64,000 bases of DNA, taken from NCBI RefSeq assembly GCF_900604955.1, contig NZ_UWPE01000001.1:1302001-1366000 (forward strand), in the 5' to 3' direction. The stretch's first letter is position 1. Every line of letters begins with the position of its first letter. The position numbers were made by a program, and so were the translations under genes. This document shows positions 1 through 8,535 of this stretch, piece by piece. The notes under the pieces were generated by a model, which was given only the letters and a program-made list of their open reading frames with translations, searched no databases and was not told where the DNA came from. The stretch comes from Neoactinobaculum massilliense. GTDB taxonomy: Bacteria > Actinomycetota > Actinomycetes > Actinomycetales > Actinomycetaceae.

Positions 1-653
1 CCGCCGGGAATATTACGGGCGAAGCACATGACGGTCACGATGAACGCGATGACGAATACCAGCAGTGGCCAGGACCCGAGCGAACCGTTAATGCCGAAGC
101 TGAGCGGGGTACCGCCGCCGGTACGCACCAGTCCAGAATTGACCAGGCCCACCAGGGTGACGAACAGTCCAATGCCCACGGAAATGGCCGTGCGCAGGTA
201 TTTGGGAACGGCGCGGAAAATGGCCTCGCGCAGGCCGGTCAGTACCAGCAGGGTAATGACAATGCCCTCGAGGACGATGATGCCCATGCCGTCCGCCCAC
301 GTCATTCCGGGCAGCTTGACGATGGTGTAGGCCACCACGGAGTTGAGGCCCAGGCCCGCGGCCATGACCAGCGGGAAGTTTGCGTAGGCACCCATAAAAA
401 TTGTCATGACGCCGGCTACCAGGGCCGTGCCCGCCGCCACCGCTGGAATATTCGGGCCGCTGGTGCCGCCGCCCAGGTAGGCGCCGGTGGAATCCGTACC
501 GGACAGGATGATCGGGTTAAGAACCAGAATGTAGGCCACGGAGAGGAAGGAGACGAATCCGCCGCGCAGTTCCCGCGCCACGGTGGTGCCCCGCTCCTCA
601 AGTTTGAAATACCGCGCGAGCCGCGATGGGCTCGAAGTGGACGTACTCAACAT
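1..653 (-). CDS. NCS2-family purine permease (AzgA/PbuG-like), 3' end outside window
   Basis: Integral membrane uptake protein for purine bases. The reverse-strand frame stays open from an ATG at 653 to the window edge, about 217 codons. The N-terminus has the LEERGTTVARELRGG and VAYILVLNP signatures of the AzgA/PbuG branch of NCS2, followed by GAYANFPLVMAAGLGLN, which is characteristic of that branch. Several hydrophobic segments follow. GGAGG lies only one base before the ATG, so the TTG at 650 (spacing 4) is an alternative start. Guanine, hypoxanthine or adenine cannot be told apart from this part. The family is clear; the exact substrate is not. It is a different branch of NCS2 from the uracil permease at 50178-51563. 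Confidence 0.88.
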   Translation of the reverse strand, partial: MLSTSTSSPSRLARYFKLEERGTTVARELRGGFVSFLSVAYILVLNPIILSGTDSTGAYLGGGTSGPNIPAVAAGTALVAGVMTIFMGAYANFPLVMAAGLGLNSVVAYTIVKLPGMTWADGMGIIVLEGIVITLLVLTGLREAIFRAVPKYLRTAISVGIGLFVTLVGLVNSGLVRTGGGTPLSFGINGSLGSWPLLVFVIAFIVTVMCFARNIPG

Positions 654-667
654 GCCTCCAGTACGGC

Positions 668-686
668 CTCCCCGACCCTCGGGGAG
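668..686 (-). promoter_or_regulatory. Hairpin in the purine permease leader
   Basis: A perfect 8-bp stem (CTCCCCGA/TCGGGGAG) with a 3-nt loop ends 9 bases before the GGAGG of the NCS2 permease on the minus strand. It could affect translation or transcript stability. The intergenic stretch 654-922 holds nothing else I can name; a purine riboswitch consensus is not visible. A near copy of the dispersed CGACGTCGT motif lies at 907-919. Confidence 0.4.
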
Positions 687-922
687 CACCAGCGTGGACT
701 CTCGGACGCGTGGAACGCCCAGGCGCCGAAGAATCGGCTCGCCCACTCTGCAAGTTTCAAGCTTCATCCGCGTCACGGCAAGTTAATGTCCACCATTTGA
801 CACGCACACGCTCACATTTGGGTCACATAGCGAGATTCCCGCGGTTTTGCGCAGTGGGGGTGGGTATTTTCACAACCGTCGACGCCGCGGCCCAAACGTA
901 CCCGCACCGACGTCGTTACAGA

Positions 923-2197
923 CTACGGCACCGTCGCAACCACCACGCGCGCCACCCCGCGCAACGCGGCCACGCCGTCAGCATCGGGGATGAATAACGC
1001 CTGCCCCGCGTTGAGGTAAACACGCTCACCGCCGGCAAATACCTGGGTGGCACCCTCAAGACACACGAGCGTGCGCGGACCACGGGAACGCAGCCGCACC
1101 GTGGCGGTGGCATCCGTAAGCACAACGGACGAAAGCTCAAACTCATCCACCGGCGCGTAGAACGTGGACACCTCGGGGCTCATACGCTCGGGCGCAATGC
1201 GGATTGGCGGAGCCGCGGAATCATCCATAATGCGAAGCAGCTCGGGCACGTCGATGTGTTTTGCCGTGAGGCCCGCGCGCAGCACATTGTCCGACGTCGC
1301 CATGATCTCCACAGCTATGCCACGCAGATAGGCGTGCACCGTTCCCTCGGGAATAAACAGCGCCTCGCCGGGCCGGAGGGACACGGGGTTAAGCAGCAGG
1401 GAAGCAATAACACCCGGATCATTCGGATAGCGCCCGGCAATGTCAATGGCGATGCGGTCCGCACGCGGGGAGGGCGAATCACCGCGGGCAAGCCGGCGCT
1501 CGCACGCCGTCACCACCTGCGCAATCTCGGAGGCTTGAGGGCGGGTGGCCGCGGAGAGCAGGTGACGGAAAATGCCCGCCACCCCCACTTCGGCCAGGAG
1601 GCCGTGCAGCCGATCCGCCACGGGAACATGGAGCGTACCGAGGATCTCGGCAATCCGGTGCACCGTGCGGAAACCCGCGAGCGCCTCGAACGGCGCCAGC
1701 GCGAAAGCCAGTTCCGGCTTGTGATTGCGATCCCTGTAGGAGCGTTCTCGGGCCGTCCGCGGAATGCCCGCCGCCTCTTCTCGGGCAAAGCCCGCTTCCG
1801 CCTGTGCCACGCTGGGATGCACCTGGAGTGAAAGCGGCTGGGCCGGCGCGATGAGCTTGAGGAGATACGGCAGGGCACCGCCGCGCTCCGCCGCTACCGT
1901 GCCGCCCAGTGCCTCGGTCGGGTGGGCGGCTACGTAGTCAATGAGAAGCGCAGCGCCCGTGACGGAACCGGCCGCATCCGGAGTGACCGGTTCCGTTCCG
2001 GCACGCGACGGATAAAGCTGGGCGGGCTCAAAAAGGGGCGCGTCCGCCCCCACCCCGATGAGCGCCGAGCAATCGGGGTGGGCACCGAACCACACCTCGG
2101 CCACCGGCCCCTCCGCCGGCGCATACCCGAAAAGGCCCGGAATCGCCTCCGGGCTTCCCCACGCATACGGCCGGATACGGCCCTGGAGGCGGAACAC
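923..2197 (-). CDS. manA: Mannose-6-phosphate isomerase, class I
   Basis: Cytoplasmic zinc enzyme that interconverts mannose-6-phosphate and fructose-6-phosphate, feeding mannose into glycolysis or supplying GDP-mannose for cell-envelope glycans. At 424 aa it has the normal length of type I enzymes. Visible zinc-site motifs are QVHPS (125-129), HKPELAF (159-165) and IPEGTVHAY (282-290), in the expected order. It starts with GTG at 2197, sharing one base with the TAG stop of the DUF3027 gene, so translation is probably coupled. It is the last gene of a three-gene minus-strand operon (cold-shock protein, DUF3027, manA). The pairing with a cold-shock operon looks positional rather than functional. 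Confidence 0.93.
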   Translation of the reverse strand: MFRLQGRIRPYAWGSPEAIPGLFGYAPAEGPVAEVWFGAHPDCSALIGVGADAPLFEPAQLYPSRAGTEPVTPDAAGSVTGAALLIDYVAAHPTEALGGTVAAERGGALPYLLKLIAPAQPLSLQVHPSVAQAEAGFAREEAAGIPRTARERSYRDRNHKPELAFALAPFEALAGFRTVHRIAEILGTLHVPVADRLHGLLAEVGVAGIFRHLLSAATRPQASEIAQVVTACERRLARGDSPSPRADRIAIDIAGRYPNDPGVIASLLLNPVSLRPGEALFIPEGTVHAYLRGIAVEIMATSDNVLRAGLTAKHIDVPELLRIMDDSAAPPIRIAPERMSPEVSTFYAPVDEFELSSVVLTDATATVRLRSRGPRTLVCLEGATQVFAGGERVYLNAGQALFIPDADGVAALRGVARVVVATVP

Positions 2198-2856
2198 TAG
2201 GCTGACTCAACCACCGGATACGTACGCTTCCTCGAACCGCGCACCACCTGCCGCCGGCGCGCCTGCAGGGTGCGCGTGGGCGTGGCGCTCAAACGATTGT
2301 GCTCGCGCCGCTTGACATGATGTCCGCTCTCCGCCGCCGAACGCGATGAGAGGCGTGTGGCACCGTCCCGCCGCGTCACGGTCCGCACACGGTCACGCTG
2401 TTTGTGCGTGCGGCGCCGCGCTGGACGCACCACCTCAGTATTTGTCTCCGCAGCTTCCGCTTCCTTGCGCTCCTCAATTTCGGCTTTAGCGGCCTCTAGG
2501 CGCACGTCCCAGGGGATCCATTGCGGCGCCAGGAGCGAATCATCACCGGGCAGCAGTGAGACTTCATCCACGGTAGGCTTGCGGGAGCGCGGCGCGCGCG
2601 CCATCGTCACCGTCCAGTACCAGCCCCGGTACCCCGGCCGCAGGCAGTGCCAGGCCTGGGTGAGTACGCGAGGCTCCTCCTCAATGTAGCCCGCGTGCTC
2701 ACCGATGTATTCAGGGTGATGCACGTAGGCCAACAGGGCGTCATACGCCTCTTCCTGCGCCCCCACCAGCGCAGTTTCAGTTTCCGGCGCCGGGCCGGGA
2801 TGTATACGCGCCTCAACTTCCGGGCGCACGGTCAATGTTTCAGGCATCAAATTCAT
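2197..2856 (-). CDS. DUF3027 family protein
   Basis: 219-aa actinobacterial protein of unknown function. The DUF3027 core is visible at about residues 75-120, with the family pattern YRGWYWTVTMARAPRS, then VDEVSLLPGDDSLLAPQWIPW. The C-terminal 80 residues are very Arg-rich (many RRR, RTHKQRDR stretches) and look disordered and able to bind nucleic acid; that is inference. The ATG at 2856 lies inside the last codons of the cold-shock gene, and an in-frame ATG at 2847 is a second possible start. DUF3027 genes commonly sit beside a cold-shock gene in actinobacteria, as here. Confidence 0.82.
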   Translation of the reverse strand: MNLMPETLTVRPEVEARIHPGPAPETETALVGAQEEAYDALLAYVHHPEYIGEHAGYIEEEPRVLTQAWHCLRPGYRGWYWTVTMARAPRSRKPTVDEVSLLPGDDSLLAPQWIPWDVRLEAAKAEIEERKEAEAAETNTEVVRPARRRTHKQRDRVRTVTRRDGATRLSSRSAAESGHHVKRREHNRLSATPTRTLQARRRQVVRGSRKRTYPVVESA

Positions 2857-3214
2857 CCGCTAGTTTGCGGAGCGCCGCGGCGAGGGGCGCCCCATTTTCG
2901 GGATAGTGGCCACGATGCAGTTGATTGGAGGCATGGTCCAAGAGCTTGACGAGATCCTCCACCAGCGCCGCCATATCCTCCGGCGAGCGCCGGTTGCGGG
3001 CCATCAGGGATTCCACTTTGCGCTCCACCTCTACCTGGAGCGCCTGGGGGCCGCGGCGCGTATCAGCAACGCCGTAGCTCACTCGGCTACCGGCCTTGAC
3101 GCGCACACCAGCCGGCAGGGCCGCGGCAGGAAGGTACACCGAAACGCCGTCGTCCCCGGTAATAAAACCGAAGCCTTTTTTCTCATCGAAGAATTTTACT
3201 TTCCCGCTGGGCAT
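2840..3214 (-). CDS. Cold-shock-domain protein with C-terminal extension
   Basis: 124-aa RNA/ssDNA-binding protein. Residues 1-62 form a cold-shock domain: it begins MPSGKVKFFDEKKGFGFI, which contains the RNP1-like KGFGFI, but RNP2 (normally VFVH) has diverged to VSVYL. Residues 63-124 are a helical extension found in actinobacterial CspB-like proteins that precede DUF3027. The ATG at 3214 is chosen because AAAGGAGG precedes it at good spacing; the frame stays open further upstream but without a ribosome binding site. It is the first gene of the operon, and its promoter must lie in 3215-3572, where a 29-bp direct repeat is found. Confidence 0.88.
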   Translation of the reverse strand: MPSGKVKFFDEKKGFGFITGDDGVSVYLPAAALPAGVRVKAGSRVSYGVADTRRGPQALQVEVERKVESLMARNRRSPEDMAALVEDLVKLLDHASNQLHRGHYPENGAPLAAALRKLADEFDA

Positions 3215-3312
3215 GTCCCCTCCTTTGTCATCGCACCACAAGCGCCCGGCGAGGCCGGGCGCACTGTTCCCCTCATTGTACCCAGCCTGCACCCGCCCCG
3301 CCGATTTCCTCG

Positions 3313-3402
3313 GATGCGCACTCCGCGGCCGCGGTTCCGCCTGAGTTTTTGAGTGAGTGGCAGCACAATGCTCGATGCGCACTCCGCGGCCGCGGTTCCG
3401 CC
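3313..3402. repeat. 29-bp direct repeat with palindromic core
   Basis: Two identical 29-bp copies, at 3313-3341 and 3374-3402, lie 61 bp apart start to start in the 358-bp space between the divergent cold-shock operon (start 3214) and symporter gene (start 3573). Each contains the self-complementary 12-mer CCGCGGCCGCGG. The 32 bp between the copies contain a short AT-richer segment (TGAGTTTTTGAGTGAG). Position and symmetry suggest paired operator sites, but no regulator is known. Apart from this repeat I see nothing in 3215-3572. Confidence 0.75.
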
Positions 3403-3572
3403 CGGTATCTCACTCGGACGCCGGCCACCCTGCGGCCATCGCCCCGTCACAAGCGGCCTACCGCGGAACCGCCCCGGCGCGAATATCACACGCCCACATT
3501 CCGGACGATGCCTTCAGCCCCGCGAAAATCTCGCTAGCCTCGGTTTGTATTGCTGTCGATCAAGGAGTAACT

Positions 3573-4838
3573 ATGAAGCGCGTTTTTCACTCCCTGCTAT
3601 TTTGGGTGCTGATCGCGATTCTACTTGGCATCGCCTGCAGCTTCTTCCTCCCCGTGCCTCTGGCGCGGGTTTTTGCTACCTATAACTCTCTGTTCGGGAA
3701 CTTCCTCAACTTCTTCGTTCCCGTATTGATCTTCGCACTCATTACACCGGCTATCGCGGGGCTTGGACGCGGTGCCGGTAAGTGGCTCGCCCTCACCACC
3801 GACATTGCCTACATTTCAACGATTTTGGCCGGTTTCCTTGCGTATACCGTGGCGCGTGGCCTCTATCCGCGCCTTCTGCCACGTTCCGAGGTGGCAGGCG
3901 CAAAGGATATCGCGGCCGGCCAGCTACAGCCCTATTTCACCATCGAGATGCCCGCCCCGGTGGACGTCATGACATCCCTGCTCCTGGCTTTCTGCATGGG
4001 CGTGGCAATGACCGCCGTCAATGCCAACCGTCTCTATCACCTGCTCACCGAATTCCAGGATGTGGTAATGAAGGTGATCACCAGCTTCGTCATTCCACTG
4101 CTTCCGCCCTTCATTTTCGGCATGTTCCTTGACCTGGGCATGAACGGCAACCTCGCGCAGGTACTCGTTAGCTTCGGCGAGGTGCTCCTTATTTCCGTGG
4201 TTCTCACGGTTATATACCTGCTGTTCCAGTATCTGGTGGCCGGTTCGATCACCCACAAGAATCCCTTCACGGCGCTTGGCCATATGCTGCCCGCCTACGC
4301 GATGGCGCTTGGCACCTCCTCCTCCGCCGCCACCATTCCGGTCACCTACCGCTGCGCGCTCACCAACGGGGTGGATAAGAACGTTGCCGGCTTCACCATT
4401 CCGCTGTGCGCCACCATTCACCTGGCCGGTTCAATGACTAAGATCACGCTGTACGCCTTCGCCGTGGTGTGGATGACGGGTCTGCAGGTGAGCCCCGCCC
4501 AGGCGGTAGGTTTCATCCTCATGCTGGGTATCACCATGGTGGCGGCGCCGGGCGTACCGGGTGGCGCCATTATGGCCGCTACCGGTCTTCTCACCTCCAT
4601 GCTGGGCTTCAACGATTCAGCCATTGCCCTCATGATCGCCGCCTACATCGCCGTGGATTCCTTCGGCACAGCGGCAAACGTCACCGGCGACGGCGCCATC
4701 GCCCTGGTCATGGATCGTCTCGCCCGCGGCAGGATCAACGTGAGCAACGAGGATGAAATCAACAACGCGCTGCGAGGCCGCGGCACATCCATTGATCGCG
4801 ACGCCGTAGTGTCCAGCAGTCCTCTTCCCCGCGAGTAG
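3573..4838 (+). CDS. Dicarboxylate/amino acid:cation symporter (DAACS family)
   Basis: 421-aa integral membrane transporter that takes up acidic amino acids or C4-dicarboxylates with Na+ or H+. The sequence begins with hydrophobic helices (LLFWVLIAILLGIACSFF) and contains the re-entrant-loop signature GTSSSAATIPVTYRC (about residues 247-261), typical of the GltP/GltT/SstT superfamily. A second conserved stretch, APGVPGGAIMAATGLL, follows at about 326-341. The ATG at 3573 is preceded by AAGGAG. It is monocistronic and divergent from the cold-shock operon. Substrate choice (glutamate, serine/threonine or succinate) cannot be settled by eye. Confidence 0.9.
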   Translation: MKRVFHSLLFWVLIAILLGIACSFFLPVPLARVFATYNSLFGNFLNFFVPVLIFALITPAIAGLGRGAGKWLALTTDIAYISTILAGFLAYTVARGLYPRLLPRSEVAGAKDIAAGQLQPYFTIEMPAPVDVMTSLLLAFCMGVAMTAVNANRLYHLLTEFQDVVMKVITSFVIPLLPPFIFGMFLDLGMNGNLAQVLVSFGEVLLISVVLTVIYLLFQYLVAGSITHKNPFTALGHMLPAYAMALGTSSSAATIPVTYRCALTNGVDKNVAGFTIPLCATIHLAGSMTKITLYAFAVVWMTGLQVSPAQAVGFILMLGITMVAAPGVPGGAIMAATGLLTSMLGFNDSAIALMIAAYIAVDSFGTAANVTGDGAIALVMDRLARGRINVSNEDEINNALRGRGTSIDRDAVVSSSPLPRE

Positions 4839-4949
4839 TGGCGCAGCGTTGGCTTCGTGGAGTGTGAGCTGAGTTTTACGGCTACAGAACCACAATCCTG
4901 TTGGAGCCGGTACATTGGCTGCTAGCGACGTCGCCGCGAAGGAGGAACC

Positions 4950-6923
4950 GTGAAGATTCGCCGGATTTTCAGTGCTTTGGCGCTGGCGTGTGGGGTGCTT
5001 CTGGGGCTGGTTTCCGCTCCGCCCGCTATGGCCGAAACGCCCGGCCAGGTTGCTATCTCTGGGACGGTTTCAGATGCGGCGGGCGTTCTCACCAGCGCTG
5101 AGCTCACCGCGCTGGAAAACCGTGCAGCGAGTGTCCGAACAGCCACCGGATACGAGGTGTACGTGGTATTCGTGGATCGTTTTGATTCCGCGGATTCTTC
5201 CTCCTGGGCCACGCAGGCCGCACGGAATGCCAGCTTGCCATCCACGGCTTCGCTCATCGCCATTGCTACGGGCACCCGTGAGTACTCCTATGTTTCCGGC
5301 TCGGCCAGCTTCGGCCAGTCGGCGGTGGGGAACGCCTTTGACGGTTCGGCGATCAGCAATTTTAGCTCCGGGCGGTGGGCCGACGGAGCAAACGCGGTCC
5401 TGCGCAACCTTGAAGCGCGAACCGGGAGCACAAACAACTCTGCGTCTCCCGCCGGCGCCATCTGGGTTGCGATCATCGGGGTGCTTATCTGCTGCGCGAT
5501 GGTGATCTACCTGAAGCGCCGGAAGTCCCAGAGCGCCAAGCAGGATGCAGCGGACCTCAAAGCGCTTGCCGAGCGGGCCTCCCGCGCCCTGGTTACTACG
5601 GATGACGGCGTGCGCCAGGCCGGCGCGGAGTTGGAGTTCGCCCGCGCCCAGTTCGGCCTCGCCACGGTGGAAACATACGCGAACACGCTGCAGCAGGCGC
5701 AACAGCGCGTGGCTGCCGCATTTGAGATCCGCAAGCAGCTGGATGACGACGTGCCCGAAACGCCCGCGCAACAGCGCCAGATGAACCAGCAAATCCTGAC
5801 TCTCACCGAGCAGGCGCAGACGGTTATCAAGGCGCAGGCGGCCGATTTTGGCAAGCTGCGCGACCTCTCCTCCCACGTAACGGACCGGCTCACAACGCTT
5901 GAAACCCAAATCCGGGAGATTCGGGAGGGTCTGCCCGGTGCGAAGGGCCAACTGGATGCGTTGGCGGGCACGTATTCGCCGGCCGCCGTCGCCTCACTCC
6001 GCCGCTACCCGGAGGAAATTGAGGGACTGCTGAGCGGTGCGGACGACGCCGTTGCCCGCGCGCGTGAGCAGATATCCGCACAAAATAACAACGGCGCTGT
6101 CCCCTACGTGCGGATCGTGGAGCAGGCCGTGAACAACGTGCTCCTCAAGTACCGCGCTATTGCGAACGCACAGAGCACGCTCAATGACGCCGCGGCGAAG
6201 CTCACAGAGCACATCGCCTCGATTTCCTCGGATATTCAGGACGCACGCCGGCTGGGCGGCACGGATAGTGAGATTGCCACAGCCCGCGCGGCCGCGGAAC
6301 AGGCCGTTGCACAATACAGCGCCCAGGGCGCGGATCCGCTGGCCGGGATTGCGCTCCTCACCTCGCGTGAAGCGGATCTGGATGCGGCCCTGGTGGGGGT
6401 GCGCTCCGCGGCTGATACGCGTCAGCGGCAGGTGGAATCCGGCCGTGCCCTGCGCGCCCAGGCTGCGGCGATCATTGAGCAAACGGACCACTACATCAAT
6501 CAGTACCAGCGGCTCATCTCAAATGCGGCCCGCACCAGTCTGGCTACGGCCAAGCGGAATCTAGCCGCTGGGGATTCGCGCACGGATCCGACTGCCGCCA
6601 TTGGCGATTATCAAAACGCCTCCGCAAACGCGAACGCGGCTTTTGCCAGCGCCCAGGAGGACGTAACGGGTGCACACAATTCCTGGTCCCGTGGCCAGCG
6701 TGGAGGTGGCGGAAACGGCTGGGGCGGATTCCTCGCCGGTATGCTCCTCTCCGATCTACTAAATGATCACCACTCCTCCTGGGGTGGCGGATTTGGCGGT
6801 TTCTCCGGTGGCGGAGGCAGTTTCGGTGGAGGCGGCGGTGCTTTGGTGGAGGCGGTTTCTCCGGTGGCGGAGGCTCGTTCTAAGCCAGTTAACCAGTACC
6901 AAAGAAAGGACAATCATGGCTGA
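4950..6923 (+). CDS. TPM-domain membrane protein with Gly-rich tail, probably frameshifted at its end
   Basis: 657-aa extracytoplasmic/membrane protein. It starts with GTG at 4950 after AAGGAGG. Residues 1-28 are a signal peptide, 36-165 a TPM domain (DAAGVLTSAELTALEN), about 170-187 a transmembrane helix (GAIWVAIIGVLICCAMVIYL), and 190-590 a long Ala/Gln/Glu-rich coiled-coil region. A Gly-rich tail follows. The normal family ending is a Gly/Phe/Ser string; here the frame leaves it at about 6840 and runs on as ALVEAVSPVAEARSK to overlap pspA by 8 bases. Restoring one G (GGTGCTTTGG to GGTGGCTTTGG) gives FGGGGFSGGGGSF and a TAA at 6881-6883. A TPM gene followed by pspA is a common actinobacterial pair linked to envelope stress. 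Confidence 0.85.
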   Translation: MKIRRIFSALALACGVLLGLVSAPPAMAETPGQVAISGTVSDAAGVLTSAELTALENRAASVRTATGYEVYVVFVDRFDSADSSSWATQAARNASLPSTASLIAIATGTREYSYVSGSASFGQSAVGNAFDGSAISNFSSGRWADGANAVLRNLEARTGSTNNSASPAGAIWVAIIGVLICCAMVIYLKRRKSQSAKQDAADLKALAERASRALVTTDDGVRQAGAELEFARAQFGLATVETYANTLQQAQQRVAAAFEIRKQLDDDVPETPAQQRQMNQQILTLTEQAQTVIKAQAADFGKLRDLSSHVTDRLTTLETQIREIREGLPGAKGQLDALAGTYSPAAVASLRRYPEEIEGLLSGADDAVARAREQISAQNNNGAVPYVRIVEQAVNNVLLKYRAIANAQSTLNDAAAKLTEHIASISSDIQDARRLGGTDSEIATARAAAEQAVAQYSAQGADPLAGIALLTSREADLDAALVGVRSAADTRQRQVESGRALRAQAAAIIEQTDHYINQYQRLISNAARTSLATAKRNLAAGDSRTDPTAAIGDYQNASANANAAFASAQEDVTGAHNSWSRGQRGGGGNGWGGFLAGMLLSDLLNDHHSSWGGGFGGFSGGGGSFGGGGGALVEAVSPVAEARSKPVNQYQRKDNHG

Positions 6924-7671
6924 GAAGCAAACCATCCTGGGGCGTATCGCCCAGCTCGCCAAGGCAAACATCAACTCTCTCCTGGACCGCGCCGAGGATC
7001 CGCAGAAGATGCTGGATCAGATGGTGCGGGACTACACGAACTCGATCGCGGAAGCGGAGGACGCCGTTGCGGTGACCATCGGCAACCTGCGGCTCGCGGA
7101 GGCGGACTATAAAGAGGACGTGCGCACCGCACAGGATTGGGGCCAGACGGCTATTGCGTCCTCACAGGCCGCGGACAAGGCCTCAGCCGCAGGCAACCAG
7201 GGCGAAGCCGACCACTGGAACGATCTGGCCAAGGTGGCCATCTCCAAGCAGCTCCAGTACGAGCAGGAGGCCAAGAGCGCCGAGCCGATGATTCAGTCCC
7301 AGGAGCAGGTGGTGTCCCAGCTCAAGAGCGGGCTCGCACAGATGCGGGACAAGCTGGGCGAATTGAAGAATAAGCGGGATCAGCTGGTGGCCCGTCAGCG
7401 TTCCGCCGAAGCCCAGAGCCAGGTGCAGGACGCCATCGCTTCCGTCAACGTCATGGATCCCACCTCAGAACTCGCCCGCTTCGAGGATCGCGTACGGCAT
7501 CAGGAGGCGCTGGCACAGGGGAAGGCAGAAGTAGCCGCCTCCTCTCTCGCTTCTCAGTTCGCCGCGCTTGAGGACCATTCCAACGACGCCGAAGTTGAGG
7601 CCCGTCTTGCCGCCCTCAAGAACGGCGAGAAGCCGGCTCAGATCGAAGCGAAGGACTTTACCGCGTACTAA
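6916..7671 (+). CDS. pspA: PspA/IM30 (Vipp1) family protein
   Basis: 251-aa, almost wholly alpha-helical coiled-coil protein of the ESCRT-III-like PspA/IM30 family. It binds the inner face of the membrane and helps preserve integrity under envelope stress. The N-terminus (ILGRIAQLAKANINSLLDRAEDPQKMLDQMVRDY) is the family signature, including the amphipathic helix and the DPxKML motif. The ATG at 6916 follows AAAGGA. The gene lies directly behind the TPM protein, probably in one transcript. The frame is open further upstream but only through the Gly-rich tail of the previous gene, so that extension is rejected. Confidence 0.93.
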   Translation: MAEKQTILGRIAQLAKANINSLLDRAEDPQKMLDQMVRDYTNSIAEAEDAVAVTIGNLRLAEADYKEDVRTAQDWGQTAIASSQAADKASAAGNQGEADHWNDLAKVAISKQLQYEQEAKSAEPMIQSQEQVVSQLKSGLAQMRDKLGELKNKRDQLVARQRSAEAQSQVQDAIASVNVMDPTSELARFEDRVRHQEALAQGKAEVAASSLASQFAALEDHSNDAEVEARLAALKNGEKPAQIEAKDFTAY

Positions 7672-7691
7672 ACCACGCTACGGGGCCACTC

Positions 7692-7702
7692 CGGCGTCGT
7701 AC
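7692..7702 (+). repeat. Dispersed motif CGGCGTCGTAC, copy 1
   Basis: Exact copy of an 11-mer that recurs between genes in this window. It lies between pspA and the response regulator gene. The adjoining 14-mer ACACCGGCGCCAGC (7708-7721) recurs between regX3 and carD at 58707-58720. Flanking CGGGGCC (7681-7687) and GGCCCCG (7722-7728) form an inverted repeat around both. Confidence 0.6.
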
Positions 7703-7794
7703 AAAGAACACCGGCGCCAGCGGCCCCGAAATTTCCCATAACACCCCAGCTCCCTTCCAGTAAACTCACAGGAAGATAGACTGGGGTGTTACTT

Positions 7795-8532
7795 ATGAGC
7801 GCGGAAAAAGACACCGAAACAATTCTGGTAGTGGATGACGAACCCTCGATCCGAGAACTGCTGTCAGCCTCCCTGCATTTCGCGGGATTCAACGTGCTGA
7901 CTGCGGCGGACGGCCAGGAGGCGCTGGCCCATCAGGCTAATTCGCACGTGGACCTCGCCGTCCTGGACGTGATGATGCCCGGCATGGACGGTTTTGAGGT
8001 GCTCCGGCGCATGCGCGAGCGGAACGCGGACCTCCCCGTCCTCTTCCTCACCGCCCGCGATGACGTGGAGGATAAGGTGCAGGGCCTCACCGTTGGCGGT
8101 GACGATTACATCACTAAGCCGTTCTCACTGGAAGAAGTGGTGGCGCGCATCCGTGCCGTGCTGCGCCGCACGCATCCGACGGCGGACGAATCCCCCGTAC
8201 TGCGCTACGCGGACCTGGAGCTCAACGAGGATTCCTACGAGGTCCAGCGTGCCGGCCACCCGGTGGAGCTCTCCCCCACCGAATTCAAGCTTCTGCGCTA
8301 CCTCATGATCAACGCCGAGCGCGTGGTATCCAAATCCCAGATCCTGGACCACGTGTGGGATTACAACTGGCAGGGCGAAATGTCCATCGTGGAATCCTAT
8401 ATTTCCTATCTGCGCCGCAAAATCGATTCAGCGGACGGGCTGGGTATCACTGATCCGGAGGAGGCCAAGCACCTCCAACCGCTCATCCATACCCGCCGCG
8501 GCATCGGCTACGTACTGCGGACCGAAAAGTAG
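7795..8532 (+). CDS. OmpR/PhoB-family response regulator (TrcR-like)
   Basis: 245-aa DNA-binding response regulator. The receiver domain (about 8-120) has the acidic pair in VVDDEP, the phospho-acceptor Asp in AVLDVMMPGMDG, and the conserved Thr and Lys in LFLTARD and YITKPFS. The winged-helix output domain (about 140-243) ends with the usual RRGIGYVLR motif. The GTG at 7786 gives three more residues and has GGAAG about 10 bases upstream, so it is an equally possible start. It is followed three bases later by its histidine kinase. Resemblance to mycobacterial TrcR is by pattern; the signal is unknown. Confidence 0.92.
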   Translation: MSAEKDTETILVVDDEPSIRELLSASLHFAGFNVLTAADGQEALAHQANSHVDLAVLDVMMPGMDGFEVLRRMRERNADLPVLFLTARDDVEDKVQGLTVGGDDYITKPFSLEEVVARIRAVLRRTHPTADESPVLRYADLELNEDSYEVQRAGHPVELSPTEFKLLRYLMINAERVVSKSQILDHVWDYNWQGEMSIVESYISYLRRKIDSADGLGITDPEEAKHLQPLIHTRRGIGYVLRTEK

Positions 8533-8535
8533 TTC

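Noticed and set aside
654-922. A purine riboswitch upstream of the NCS2 permease
   Set aside because: The conserved pairing and loop residues of the purine aptamer are not found; only a simple hairpin is visible.
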